Positions 16,620 to 26,081 of a stretch of 64,000 nt of DNA are shown in pieces. The notes under the pieces were generated by a model. The model ran no database searches, had not been told where the DNA came from, and worked only from the letters and a program-made list of their open reading frames with translations. Position 1 is the first letter of the stretch. Each line of letters opens with the position of its first letter. Position numbers and translations under genes: made by a program. This DNA is from Halomonas sp. ML-15 (GTDB lineage Bacteria; Pseudomonadota; Gammaproteobacteria; Pseudomonadales; Halomonadaceae), in assembly GCF_014779595.1 (NCBI RefSeq), contig NZ_JACXZT010000019.1:1373289-1437288 (forward strand), given 5' to 3'.

Positions 16620-18251
16620 TTAAAGCGAAAATGAAATAAGAAACATCACGAACATGAATATTATAAGGCCCCATACGACGATACCAACCAACGAGTCGTC
16701 TGGCATTTTATTCATAATCTCTTGCTGGGCATCAAGATAAAGTCGCTTCTCTTTATCCTCTCGATACCTTTCATAGCCCTTTTCCACCCATCTGGAGAAC
16801 TCGGCTTTCGCACCTCTCAGCATGCTATTTTGCATACCCGCTTGGATTTCAAGCCACAAGACATTGTCCCAGCGCGCCTTGAGACGTTTTCCTGAAACAC
16901 CTCCAAAAGGGTAATGCTTCTCTACCTCTACCAGTTGATGAACGGCATATATGATGAGCTCCGGCTTTTCGAGCTTGGTCAGCACCTCTGATATTCTCAC
17001 CCAGGCGCCACGCCTCGTTTCTTCATCACTAGCACGCTGCAGTAGTGCAATGAGCTCTTGGAAGAAATTATTCTCCAGGCCTGGCTCATGACCTCGGCTT
17101 TTATGCTTGACGAGATTCCATTCAAGCTTGTCGTTTTTCTCTTCCAGCGTTCCAGCCCAGTGACAAAAATCCGGTTCGCTCTCTTCCAGGGCATTAAGGT
17201 CACGGAGTTCTTGCAAGACGCCCACGACATCCTCTGCTTTCCCTTGGATACGCGGCATCAAGTGGGTCATTTCATAAGCGGCGTTGGCCATATTCATCGC
17301 CGATTCGGGGGCATAGCTATTGAGCGCCAAGGCGTTATTGAGGTAAGACCCCACCACTGCAGCGCTTCGAGGCTCATCCACCCCCTTGCGGTAGCTGCTC
17401 AATCGGAGCGGCTTGGACAGTTCGGCCCAGTCGCGCAATTTCTCAGTGAGCGCTTCTTCAATGACGCGATACTCATCGGCATCGATGTCTCGCTCGCCTT
17501 CGAGCTCTTCATCGAGCAGCTCCTTCAAGGCCGGCAGTTCAGCGTCTATCCCATCCGCCAACAGATCCAGATGACGCTCGACCCAGCGCTGGTATGTCAC
17601 GAGCAGCTGGTTAGCAAAAGCGCTCGATGTCGAGGTTTCCTGATCGCCCTCCAGTGCTTTAGAGACGACCGAAGGAAGCGCCTCCTCACTCTTGGACAGC
17701 AGGGCAAACACCCCTTCCACATGGGCCTGCATGCAACGACTTAGTTCGCTGGCGACCTGTTCACTATTGACCAGAGGGAAGCCGCTAGCCTCCCGTTGAC
17801 GATTGATGGCCTCAGTCACACTCTCCGCCTCCACCGTGGCCCACCGCTGGGTCATCGATTGCAGCTCGGAGGATGTCAGGGGCTCGCCTGCGGCAGCCAA
17901 CATGGCGAAGCGGAAATTGGCGGCGGCGAGTGGCGACCACTCCGAGGCTGAACCGGCCTGCGGAGTTTCGATGGCCTGCAGGGCTTCACTGGCCTCGACA
18001 CCCGGCAGCCAGCTAACCTCCGCTTGCAGGCGTGGTAATGAACTACTCAGCAGTTGGTATAGCTGTAAGGCTTCACGCTCATCCACAAGGTGGTCATCAA
18101 TGGCATCCTCGTAGCGCTCAGTCAGTGTCTCCAGGTCCTCGCAAGGCGCGGAGCCGAGAACGTAAAATGGATTTGCTTTCAGGAAATGGCCAGCGTGTGA
18201 CTGCTCGGCATATACATTTTTCGACGACACTCTCTCCGCCAGCTCACTCAT
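16620..18251 (-). CDS. J-domain-like, tail-anchored helical protein
   Basis: This 543-residue protein begins with HFLKANPFYVLGSAPCEDLE near residues 22-41, followed by a helical hairpin and LPRLQAEVSWLPGVEASEAL near 73-92. The pattern NPFxxLG...RLxxExxWLP is seen in bacterial proteins with a degenerate J-like N-terminal domain. The HPD tripeptide of a true J domain is not visible. The middle is long and helical. The last 25 residues form one hydrophobic segment (VGIVVWGLIIFMFVMFLISF), so it is likely tail-anchored with its body in the cytoplasm. It sits 27 bases upstream of the GrpE-like gene. A role as co-chaperone recruiting the Hsp70 to the membrane is inference. Confidence 0.6.
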   Translation of the reverse strand: MSELAERVSSKNVYAEQSHAGHFLKANPFYVLGSAPCEDLETLTERYEDAIDDHLVDEREALQLYQLLSSSLPRLQAEVSWLPGVEASEALQAIETPQAGSASEWSPLAAANFRFAMLAAAGEPLTSSELQSMTQRWATVEAESVTEAINRQREASGFPLVNSEQVASELSRCMQAHVEGVFALLSKSEEALPSVVSKALEGDQETSTSSAFANQLLVTYQRWVERHLDLLADGIDAELPALKELLDEELEGERDIDADEYRVIEEALTEKLRDWAELSKPLRLSSYRKGVDEPRSAAVVGSYLNNALALNSYAPESAMNMANAAYEMTHLMPRIQGKAEDVVGVLQELRDLNALEESEPDFCHWAGTLEEKNDKLEWNLVKHKSRGHEPGLENNFFQELIALLQRASDEETRRGAWVRISEVLTKLEKPELIIYAVHQLVEVEKHYPFGGVSGKRLKARWDNVLWLEIQAGMQNSMLRGAKAEFSRWVEKGYERYREDKEKRLYLDAQQEIMNKMPDDSLVGIVVWGLIIFMFVMFLISFSL

Positions 18252-18333
18252 TTCCTTCCACCCTTACTTATCTCAGGATTCCTTAAGGAACCGATTGAAA
18301 ATGACCAAATACTTGTCTGCCAAGCATGGCGTA

Positions 18334-19164
18334 TCAGCGCGCCGTGATACTCGAAACGTTATACTTTGCCGCTCGGTTAGGCAGCAGTCCATTCAAGTCG
18401 CCGGTCACCTTCTCTGCTATCATTTTCTGGCACGCAGATCGACTTGCGCCGGCAGGACGACTGGTTCCCTGCACGAATTCAAGCTGCCTTTCGGTCTGGT
18501 TGACAGATCGGCTACCCATATCGCCGACGATGATATCGACATGCCTGCCACCGGTTTCGATACGCGTCTGATCGAAGAAGTCTTGATCGAAGTGGGATAT
18601 CGACTTCTTATGCCCTATCGGAAAAGGTATCTCGAAGCCAAGCAGTGACAAGCTGACTACCAGTGGGGGTGGTGGCTCGGCCGTGCTGACACGAATCACG
18701 CACATGAATCTACGACTTCTATTCTCGCCAATGCTCCCACCATAATCTTGAACATTTTCCGAGTAATAAACATCGGCATTGGCACTCTCCCAAACCAGCG
18801 GGATGCTATAATGAGCACCATGCTCGATGCCTAGTACCTCCAGTGCATCTTCATCGGTTTCTGTAATCTCGATCTCTAGCACGGGGCGCATGTCAGCTTC
18901 TGGCATAAGCCATGACTCGACACTTTCCGCTAGCGCCTCGACCTGCTCCCGGGACAGGTCATTGTCCGATGGCAGCTTTACTGACAACCGACCTTCAGAC
19001 CAGCTCATGTCATATGAGTAGTCGCCAGCATCATCGATCGCAGTACTGACTTGCTCTTCTGCCAGTTCACGATCGCCGACACTGTTCTTGAAGGAAACCT
19101 CCATCTCACGACCGCAACCCGCCAAGCACACGGCGATACATGCCAGCACAATCTTCTGTTTCAT
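18334..19164 (-). CDS. Putative lipoprotein of unknown function
   Basis: This 276-residue protein has a classic lipoprotein signal: a short basic N terminus, a hydrophobic stretch and the lipobox LAGC ending at Cys17. The mature part starts REMEVSFKNSVGD and shows no family I recognise. It is the first gene of the minus-strand chaperone operon, 82 bases upstream of the J-like gene, so it may be the envelope component or client of the system (inference). The codon and base composition is less GC-rich than the catabolic genes on either side, as for the J-like and YwqK-like genes. Confidence 0.72.
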   Translation of the reverse strand: MKQKIVLACIAVCLAGCGREMEVSFKNSVGDRELAEEQVSTAIDDAGDYSYDMSWSEGRLSVKLPSDNDLSREQVEALAESVESWLMPEADMRPVLEIEITETDEDALEVLGIEHGAHYSIPLVWESANADVYYSENVQDYGGSIGENRSRRFMCVIRVSTAEPPPPLVVSLSLLGFEIPFPIGHKKSISHFDQDFFDQTRIETGGRHVDIIVGDMGSRSVNQTERQLEFVQGTSRPAGASRSACQKMIAEKVTGDLNGLLPNRAAKYNVSSITAR

Positions 19165-19308
19165 CCTGTCAATCCCTTGCGTACGCCAACTCCACTGTCA
19201 GCTCGTTATCAGCTGCTCGATGATAAGCGGCACAGACTACGACAAAGGCACATAGGATGGAATGTGCCGACCTGCAGTGACAGCAATATCGTACACGGCT
19301 TGTAGGCT

Positions 19309-19488
19309 ATGTCTTACATCAGAGAGGATTTTTCAGCGCTACCAGGGGATACGCCCTGGGCGCAAATCGAGCAATGCTGGCATACAGATGCGATCTGGCC
19401 GTGTAGGACATTGGCTACACCTTATGTAAGCGAGGAGCTATTCAATACGCCAAGCAGAACATCTACCATTGCCGCTCCATTTCGATAG
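19309..19488 (+). CDS. Possible small hypothetical protein
   Basis: An ATG at 19309 opens a 59-codon frame starting MSYIREDFSALPGDTPWAQI and ending APFR, just upstream of the membrane-protein gene on the same strand. The sequence looks protein-like (Trp, Cys and Pro well spread), but there is no strong ribosome site, only GTAGG two bases before the ATG, and I recognise no family. It could be a remnant or chance. Confidence 0.3.
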   Translation: MSYIREDFSALPGDTPWAQIEQCWHTDAIWPCRTLATPYVSEELFNTPSRTSTIAAPFR

Positions 19489-19550
19489 CATCCACTGCAT
19501 CAGCAACAGAGCCGATGTTGTCATCCCCTTTCCGCCATCTGGAGCCTTGC

Positions 19551-20171
19551 GTGTTACCCCTGACATTCAAACAGCCATTCGATCTCGACTTCGTTACCGA
19601 TCTGTACCAGCGACTCCAGCAACATGACGATACCATCACGCTGATTCTTCGCACCAAAAACGGCCGCAAGACAGAGAACAGTGACAAGGCGTGCATAGGC
19701 GAGATTCGCAATGCGAACAACAAGGCGCTGTTCGCGATGAATCACAAGGAAGGCATCCTCCACTACGATAAAGCCGGCAGCCTGCAAGAGCCGCTACTCG
19801 CCTTCCTCAGAGAGCGACAGGTCGCCCAGCAACCGGTCAAGAGCGATCTGGCCATTGCCTGTACCGGTATATATATAGCGCTGATATCCATCGTTGGGCT
19901 GATATACGCCAACAACAACGAGGCGCCGATGCTCTATATGCTGCTGCTGACTTGCCTCGCCATCACTATAATCGGCCTCACCATGCTGTCTCATGCATAC
20001 AAGCCCGATCAGCACAAGTGGTCACTGCCCGCGATCATCGTACTTGCTATCGGGGCACTTCCCACGGCGCCTGCCAGCCTGCTGGTACTGCCCATGATAT
20101 CGACCTTCGGCCAGCGCAAGCTCCAGCGCCTGCTCAACCAGGGCGACCCAGCCACGAGCGTGGCAGAGTAG
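19551..20171 (+). CDS. Hypothetical membrane protein
   Basis: This protein of 206 residues has a soluble N-terminal half (about 95 residues, with RTKNGRKTENSDKACIGEIR) and three hydrophobic helices in the second half (about 100-125, 130-150, 165-190). I choose the GTG at 19551 because GGAG lies six bases before it; an ATG 36 bases upstream has no ribosome site. It is divergent from the chaperone operon and lies inside the same accessory block. The REPIN array starts right at its stop codon. No family recognised. Confidence 0.65.
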   Translation: MLPLTFKQPFDLDFVTDLYQRLQQHDDTITLILRTKNGRKTENSDKACIGEIRNANNKALFAMNHKEGILHYDKAGSLQEPLLAFLRERQVAQQPVKSDLAIACTGIYIALISIVGLIYANNNEAPMLYMLLLTCLAITIIGLTMLSHAYKPDQHKWSLPAIIVLAIGALPTAPASLLVLPMISTFGQRKLQRLLNQGDPATSVAE

Positions 20172-20745
20172 GGAGTGGCGCCCCTGGCAAACGTGGGAGC
20201 GAATTTATTCGCGATGGGTTTGACCTACCCAGCAGCGCTGCGCGCTGCAATCGCGGCTGAAGCCGCTCCCACACTGGGGAGTGGCGCCCCTGGCAAATGT
20301 AGGAGCGAATTTATTCGCGATAGGTTTGACCTACCCAGCAGCGCTGCGCGCTGCAATCGCGGTTGAAACCGCTCCCACACTGGGGGCGGCGCCAAGGCCA
20401 ATGTAGGAGCGAATTTATTCGCGATGGGTTTGACCTACCCAGCACCGCTGCGCGCTGCATCGCGGTTGAAACCGCTCCCACACTAGGGGCGGCGCCAAGG
20501 CCAATGTAGGAGCGAATTTATTCGCGATGGGGGTTCTTCCCACCCGCAGCGCTGCGCGCTGCAATCGCGGTTGAAACCGCTCCCACACTAGGGGCGGCGC
20601 CAAAGCCAATGTAGGAGCGAATTTATTCGCGATGGGGGTTCTTCCCACCCGCAGCGCTACGCGCTGCAATCGCGGTTGAAACCGCTCCCACACTAGGGGC
20701 GGCGCCAAAGCCAATGTAGGAGCGAATTTATTCGCGATGGGGTTA
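20172..20745. repeat. REPIN array adjoining the RAYT gene
   Basis: There are five complete REPIN units and a terminal half. Forward arms GGAGCGAATTTATTCGC start near 20188, 20290, 20406, 20507, 20612 and 20717. Reverse arms are mostly GCGGTTGAAACCGC, the first being GCGGCTGAAGCCGC. The array begins directly after the stop of the membrane-protein gene and ends at the stop of the transposase gene, whose TAA lies in the GGGGTTA that follows the last forward arm. Confidence 0.9.
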
Positions 20746-21207
20746 TAGCCACTTGGCATCCCAGAACGGGTATTGGCCAATAGTATCCACCAGCCCTGCC
20801 CTTAATGGATTAGCCACGATATAGCGTGCAATGCTGCGCAGATCCTCTTCCCGACGTAACGCTCGATCGTGATAGCCCGGCTGCCACACCGGCCCGCGTC
20901 GATTGAGACTGGCATTAATGGTTATCGCCGAACGCCCTTTCAAGCGCTTCACCACCCCACCGAGTTCGGCGTCGTCGAGCACAAGCAGCCAGTGGAGATG
21001 GTCGGGCATGACCACATAAGAAAGCGAAGACACCCAACCATCTTGATCCAGTGCCTGCATTTCTTTCACCACGCATCTTGCTGGCGACCAGGCGCTCAAC
21101 AACGGCAGTCGCTCGTGAGTACAGGTCGTGATGAGATAGGCCTGATGCTGCAGCGAGACACGACCGCGACGCAGCGCCTGACTGTGAGGCTGGGGTGTGG
21201 TGTCCAT
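20743..21207 (-). CDS. REP-associated tyrosine transposase (RAYT, Y1/HUH superfamily)
   Basis: This 154-residue protein of the TnpA_REP/IS200-like HUH superfamily has the metal-binding motif HLH at residues 70-72 (VMPDHLHWLLVL), the nucleophile tyrosine at 112 in PGYHDRALRREEDLR, and a C-terminal PLRAGLVDTIGQYPFWDAKW typical of pseudomonad RAYTs. Family members bind and cleave REP hairpins at a flanking GTAG-type tetranucleotide. Here it is flanked by REPINs on both sides (20172-20745 and 21263-21408), the usual arrangement for a domesticated, single-copy RAYT. It appears intact. I infer it is the enzyme that spread the REPINs in this window. Confidence 0.92.
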   Translation of the reverse strand: MDTTPQPHSQALRRGRVSLQHQAYLITTCTHERLPLLSAWSPARCVVKEMQALDQDGWVSSLSYVVMPDHLHWLLVLDDAELGGVVKRLKGRSAITINASLNRRGPVWQPGYHDRALRREEDLRSIARYIVANPLRAGLVDTIGQYPFWDAKWL

Positions 21208-21262
21208 GTTGAAACATCCCTGTTCCCTTTTTTATTAGCATAGACGGTTTTACGCCAATGGC

Positions 21263-21408
21263 AGCACCGCTGCGCGCTGCATCGCGGTTGAAACCGCTCC
21301 CACACTGGGGAGTGGCGCCCTTGGCAAGTGTGGGAGCGAATTTATTCGCGATGGGGGTATCCGGCACCGCTGCGCGCTGCATCTTGACTGACGTCGCTCC
21401 TACACTGG
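21263..21408. repeat. REPIN copies upstream of the RAYT gene and inside the MBL gene end
   Basis: A reverse arm (GCGGTTGAAACCGCTCCCAC) is followed by a complete unit whose forward arm is GGGAGCGAATTTATTCGC and whose last arm is a decayed TTGACTGACGTCGCTCC. The unit covers the last codons and the stop of the minus-strand MBL gene. Confidence 0.85.
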
Positions 21409-22793
21409 ATCTCGTGCCCTGCCTGTTCGGCCCATGCGTCTATCTCAGCCTTGAGTGCCTCTTTGGCGTGAGCCTCGCCATGTACCAGACGTATCTCTCG
21501 GGGAGGCTTTCGCATGCGGCGGATAAAGTTGAGCAGGTCGTGCTGGTCGGCGTGGGCCGAGTAGCCGCTGAGGCTGTCGACCCGGGCGCGAATGTCGATG
21601 CGCTGGCCGTCGATCTCGACCCAGCCGCCCCGCGGGCCGAAACGACGAATATCGTTACCCAGGGTACCCGGCGCCTGATAGCCAACGAACAGCACGGCGT
21701 GGCGCGGGTCGCCGAGCATCTGGGCGAGGTAGTTGACCACTCGCCCACCGCTGGCCATGCCGCTGGCGGCTATGACCACTGCGGGGCGGCCGCTGCTGGC
21801 CAGGTAGGCCACGGTGCGTTCATGTGCAGCGTGACTGTCCACCGTGGTGAGGTTGTCGAATCTCAGCGGGTGGCGGCCGCCGCGCAGCAGGCGGTGGGCT
21901 TCGGCGTCCCAGTAGGGTTTCAGCTCGCGATACAGCTGATTGAAGCGCGCCGCCAGCGGTGAATCGACGATGATCTCCAGGTCGCGCCAGCGACTATCCT
22001 TGGCGGCGTGGGTCAGGCCTTCCAGCTCGTAGAGCAGTTCCTGCGTACGGCCGATGCTGAAGGCGGGGATGATCACCGTACCGCCGTTCTCGAGAGCTCG
22101 TTCGATGGCGGCCTTCAAACGCCCACGCCGGGTGCGGCGCTGCTCGTGCACCCTGTCGCCGTAGGTCGACTCGAGCACCAGCACATCGCAGCCATAGGGC
22201 GGCTTGGGCGCAGGCAGCAGCGGCGCATAGGGGGCGCCCAGGTCCCCGGAGAACAGGGTGCGCTGCTGCTTGCCGTTGGCATGGTCGAGGCTGTCGACCT
22301 CGATATACGCCGAGCCCAGAATATGCCCGGCGCGCTGCAGCCTGACCCTGATGCGCTGGCGTTGATCGTCGACCAGGGTGTGCCAGGTGTTGTACTCCAG
22401 CGCCACCAGACGCTCGTCGACTTCGGCGAGAAAGCGCTCTATCAGCCTTGTGTCGCGTGTGAACCCGATCCGTAGCGCGTCTTCGATCACCAGCGGCAGC
22501 AGCCGCGCCGAGGGCACCGAGCAGATAATGGGGCCTTGGTAGCCCGCCGCCAGCAGGTAGGGCAACCGGCCGATATGGTCGATATGCACGTGGGTCACCA
22601 GCAGCGCCAGCACGTCATCGACGGAAAAGGCGACTTGATGCTGTTCGAAGCTGCTGTCGCCATCGGCGTCCTGGCCCTGAAACAGGCCGCAGTCGACCAG
22701 CAGAGCGCGATCCGCCGCCAGTTGCAGCCGATGGCAGCTCCCGGTCACCCCATCGGCACCGCCATGGTGGCGAATCTGCGGGTAGTCATCCAT
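21342..22793 (-). CDS. MBL-fold metallo-hydrolase with beta-CASP/RNA-specificity domains
   Basis: This 483-residue protein of the RNase J/CPSF-73-like group has metallo-beta-lactamase ligands in THVHIDHIGRLPYL (about 66-79) and a beta-CASP region with VIIPAFSIGRTQELLYEL (about 227-244). It also has ASGMASGGRVVNYL (about 340-353) and GYSAHADQHDLLNFIRRM (about 432-449), the C-terminal RMMBL (RNA-metabolising MBL) signature. Such enzymes are endo- or exonucleases on RNA. The last 20 residues (CRSDVSQDAARSGAGYPHRE) and the stop are encoded by a REPIN, so the native C terminus was probably near Ile463. ATG at 22793 chosen. Confidence 0.88.
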   Translation of the reverse strand: MDDYPQIRHHGGADGVTGSCHRLQLAADRALLVDCGLFQGQDADGDSSFEQHQVAFSVDDVLALLVTHVHIDHIGRLPYLLAAGYQGPIICSVPSARLLPLVIEDALRIGFTRDTRLIERFLAEVDERLVALEYNTWHTLVDDQRQRIRVRLQRAGHILGSAYIEVDSLDHANGKQQRTLFSGDLGAPYAPLLPAPKPPYGCDVLVLESTYGDRVHEQRRTRRGRLKAAIERALENGGTVIIPAFSIGRTQELLYELEGLTHAAKDSRWRDLEIIVDSPLAARFNQLYRELKPYWDAEAHRLLRGGRHPLRFDNLTTVDSHAAHERTVAYLASSGRPAVVIAASGMASGGRVVNYLAQMLGDPRHAVLFVGYQAPGTLGNDIRRFGPRGGWVEIDGQRIDIRARVDSLSGYSAHADQHDLLNFIRRMRKPPREIRLVHGEAHAKEALKAEIDAWAEQAGHEIQCRSDVSQDAARSGAGYPHRE

Positions 22794-22867
22794 GTCCCTG
22801 CATCCTTTATATGCTTATTATTTTGAGCCTACTCAATCTCACCGTCTGCCGCCAGGCCGTCTGCGCA

Positions 22868-22903
22868 CAAAAGAAAGGCGGCTTCCGATAAGGGAAGCCG
22901 CCT
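22868..22903 (-). terminator. Rho-independent terminator of the Spy-like gene
   Basis: AGGCGGCTTCC (22876-22886) pairs with GGAAGCCGCCT (22893-22903). On the minus strand the stem is followed by TTCTTTTG, a U-rich tract. It lies 55 bases beyond the stop of the Spy-like gene. Confidence 0.82.
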
Positions 22904-22957
22904 CGTGGCGCTTGCCGTGATCCCGTCAAACGGTCACGGCTGCACTGTCGCCGTTGC

Positions 22958-23437
22958 TTATTGCGGAGCTTGCTCTTGCTGCATCTGCTCCTGCATCTGA
23001 CGCATCTGCTCTTCCTGCTGGCGCGCTGCGTCGTCGAGAGCGTCACGCTGTTCCTGGGTCAGAGCTGATTCAATCTGCGATTGCAGAATGACGCTGTCAG
23101 CGGCGATCTCGGCAGTGGCGTCGCCGAGCTGCGTGGCGGTCTGACGGATGGCGTTCTCATCGTAGTCGGGGCCGGAGTGTTCCAGTAGCTGCTGCTCCAG
23201 TGCCTGAACCTCTTCCTGGCGCTGACCCACACCCTCCTGAAGCTCGGTGAGGTAACCGACGATCTGATCCTGCTGCGCCTGATCCAGACCCACCATTTCA
23301 TCCAGCTGAGCGACCTGCTCTTCCGGGGTCGGTGCCGCTTGCTGTGGCGCCATTCCCTGCCCCATGTCCTGTGCGATGGCCGGTGTTGCTACCAGGGCAG
23401 CAAACATCGGAACGGCGAGGCGCTTTGCAAAGGTCAT
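22958..23437 (-). CDS. Spy/CpxP-like periplasmic LTxxQ-motif protein
   Basis: This 159-residue secreted protein has a signal peptide (MTFAKRLAVPMFAALVATPA, cleavage near AIA-QD) and a mature, highly helical, Gln/Glu-rich domain. SALTQEQRDALDDAARQQEE near 123-142 carries the LTxxQ motif of the Spy/CpxP family, ATP-independent periplasmic chaperones linked to envelope stress. The tail is a Met/Gln-rich low-complexity coil. ATG at 23437 has GGAG five bases upstream; the longer frame from 23506 would hide the signal peptide. It stands alone with its own terminator. Confidence 0.75.
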   Translation of the reverse strand: MTFAKRLAVPMFAALVATPAIAQDMGQGMAPQQAAPTPEEQVAQLDEMVGLDQAQQDQIVGYLTELQEGVGQRQEEVQALEQQLLEHSGPDYDENAIRQTATQLGDATAEIAADSVILQSQIESALTQEQRDALDDAARQQEEQMRQMQEQMQQEQAPQ

Positions 23438-23539
23438 ATAATCTCCGTGTGAATACAGTGATATAGCGACCCTAACGCGTTTTCCCCCCGCTTGGGAACC
23501 GGGCAATGTTTCGTTATGTAACTTGGATTTCCGGCAAGA

Positions 23540-23827
23540 TCAGGCGATCTTGCCTAACGCCAGCATGGTGCGCATCAGCAGGCTGACCGATTCGCTGGAC
23601 TGCTGATACTCCTCCATCAGGGCACTGACGCGCCGTTCGAAGAGCTCCTGCTCGTCGCGCTGCTGCGCTTCGCGGCGGGCTTCGGCGCTCATTACCCTGG
23701 GCATGTCGCGGGGCACCTCGCCCTTGTCCAGGGCGGCCAGGGCATCGGCAAAGGCGTCGTCGAGTTCGCGAAACTTGCGAAGCTTGTCGCGCTCGTCCAT
23801 CTGTTTGGGGCGTTTTTCGTATCGCAT
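23540..23827 (-). CDS. Small hypothetical coiled-coil protein
   Basis: This 95-residue charged protein, rich in Arg, Glu and Asp (MDERDKLRKFRELDDAFADA near residues 10-29), is predicted to be helical or coiled-coil, with a leucine/methionine-rich end (SVSLLMRTMLALGKIA). No signal peptide. It begins 11 bases after the stop of the sigma-54 activator, probably as the second gene of that unit. A second possible start is Met10. I recognise no family. Confidence 0.55.
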   Translation of the reverse strand: MRYEKRPKQMDERDKLRKFRELDDAFADALAALDKGEVPRDMPRVMSAEARREAQQRDEQELFERRVSALMEEYQQSSESVSLLMRTMLALGKIA

Positions 23828-23838
23828 TCGTGAGTGAC

Positions 23839-25278
<1,440 letters not shown>

Positions 25279-25330
25279 GGGTCAGGCTTCCATGTTGCCA
25301 AGGGCATGGTGGTCATGGCGATACATTATC

Positions 25331-25343
25331 GCATCATTGATGC
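25331..25343. promoter_or_regulatory. Candidate activator-binding palindrome 1
   Basis: GCATCATTGATGC is a perfect inverted repeat of GCATCA about one central base. It lies between the divergent activator gene and the sigma-54 promoter, centred about 115 bases before the predicted transcription start. Confidence 0.45.
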
Positions 25344-25381
25344 ATTAATAAATCGTTTCGGCGGCGCAATGATGTAAAAAC

Positions 25382-25393
25382 GCATCACGATGC
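25382..25393. promoter_or_regulatory. Candidate activator-binding palindrome 2
   Basis: GCATCACGATGC repeats the GCATC half-site of the first palindrome, again as an inverted repeat. The two centres are about 50 bases apart, close to five helical turns, so both would face the same side of the DNA. This one is centred about 64 bases before the predicted start. Confidence 0.42.
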
Positions 25394-25424
25394 CGGAAAC
25401 GACCTATAAAACAGCCGCGTAAAC

Positions 25425-25441
25425 TTGGCACGCAATGTGCA
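25425..25441 (+). promoter_or_regulatory. Sigma-54 (-24/-12) promoter of the guanidinobutyrase operon
   Basis: TTGGCACGCAATGTGCA matches the -24/-12 consensus TTGGCAC-N5-TTGCA at all but one position, with the invariant GG and GC ten bases apart. It reads toward gbuA and would start transcription near 25452. The transcript leader would be about 630 bases and include the whole REPIN array. The neighbouring gene encodes a sigma-54 activator. Confidence 0.7.
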
Positions 25442-25445
25442 GAGG

Positions 25446-26025
25446 TATGGGGTAGGAGCGAATTTATTCGCGATGGGTTATCTGGCAGCGCTGCGCGCTG
25501 CAATCGCGACTGAAGTCGCTCCCACAGGAGTAACGCTGGCGCCAAGGCCAATGTAGGAGCGAATTTATTCGCGATGGGGTTATTCGGCAGCGCTGCGCGC
25601 TGCAATCGCGACTGAAGTCGCTCCCACAGTGAGAGCAGCGCCAAGGCCAATGTAGGAGCGAATTTATTAGCGATGTGGGTTCCCGGCAGCGCTGCGCGCT
25701 GCATCGCGACTGAAGTCGCTCCCACAGTGAGAGCAGCGCCAAGGCCAATGTAGGAGCGAATTTATTCGCGATGGGGTATCCGGCAGCGCTGCGCGCTGCA
25801 ATCGCGACTGAAGTCGCTCCCACAGTGAGAGCAGCGCCAAGGCCAATGTAGGAGCGAATTTATTCGCGATGGGGGTTCCCGGCAGCGCTGCGCGCTGCAT
25901 CGCGGTTGAAACCGCTCCCACAGTGAGAGCAGCGCCAAGGCAAAAGTGGGAGCGAATTTATTCGCGATGGGGTTATCCGGCAGCGCTGCGCGCTGCATCG
26001 CGACTGAAGTCGCTCCCACAGGAGC
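25446..26025. repeat. REPIN array in the leader of the guanidinobutyrase operon (six units)
   Basis: Six full units are present. Forward arms start near 25450, 25551, 25652, 25748, 25848 and 25948; the third has AGCG for CGCG in the arm. Reverse arms are GCGACTGAAGTCGC in five copies and GCGGTTGAAACCGC in the fifth. Spacers contain CAGCGCCAAGGCCAAT. The array fills most of the gap between the sigma-54 promoter and the first gene. Confidence 0.9.
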
Positions 26026-26081
26026 CACTCATACATAGGGTTGCTCCCATAGGGGCAGGACAAACAAATAAGGAGAGCACG

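Noticed and set aside
20172-20745. Regularly spaced repeats resembling a CRISPR array
   Set aside because: Units are about 100 bases with three hairpins and conserved spacers, no cas genes are nearby, and a RAYT gene adjoins: these are REPINs.
25869-26081. N-terminal extension of the ureohydrolase through the REPIN array
   Set aside because: The extra codons are repeat sequence, while the ATG at 26082 has a good ribosome site and the family's normal N terminus.
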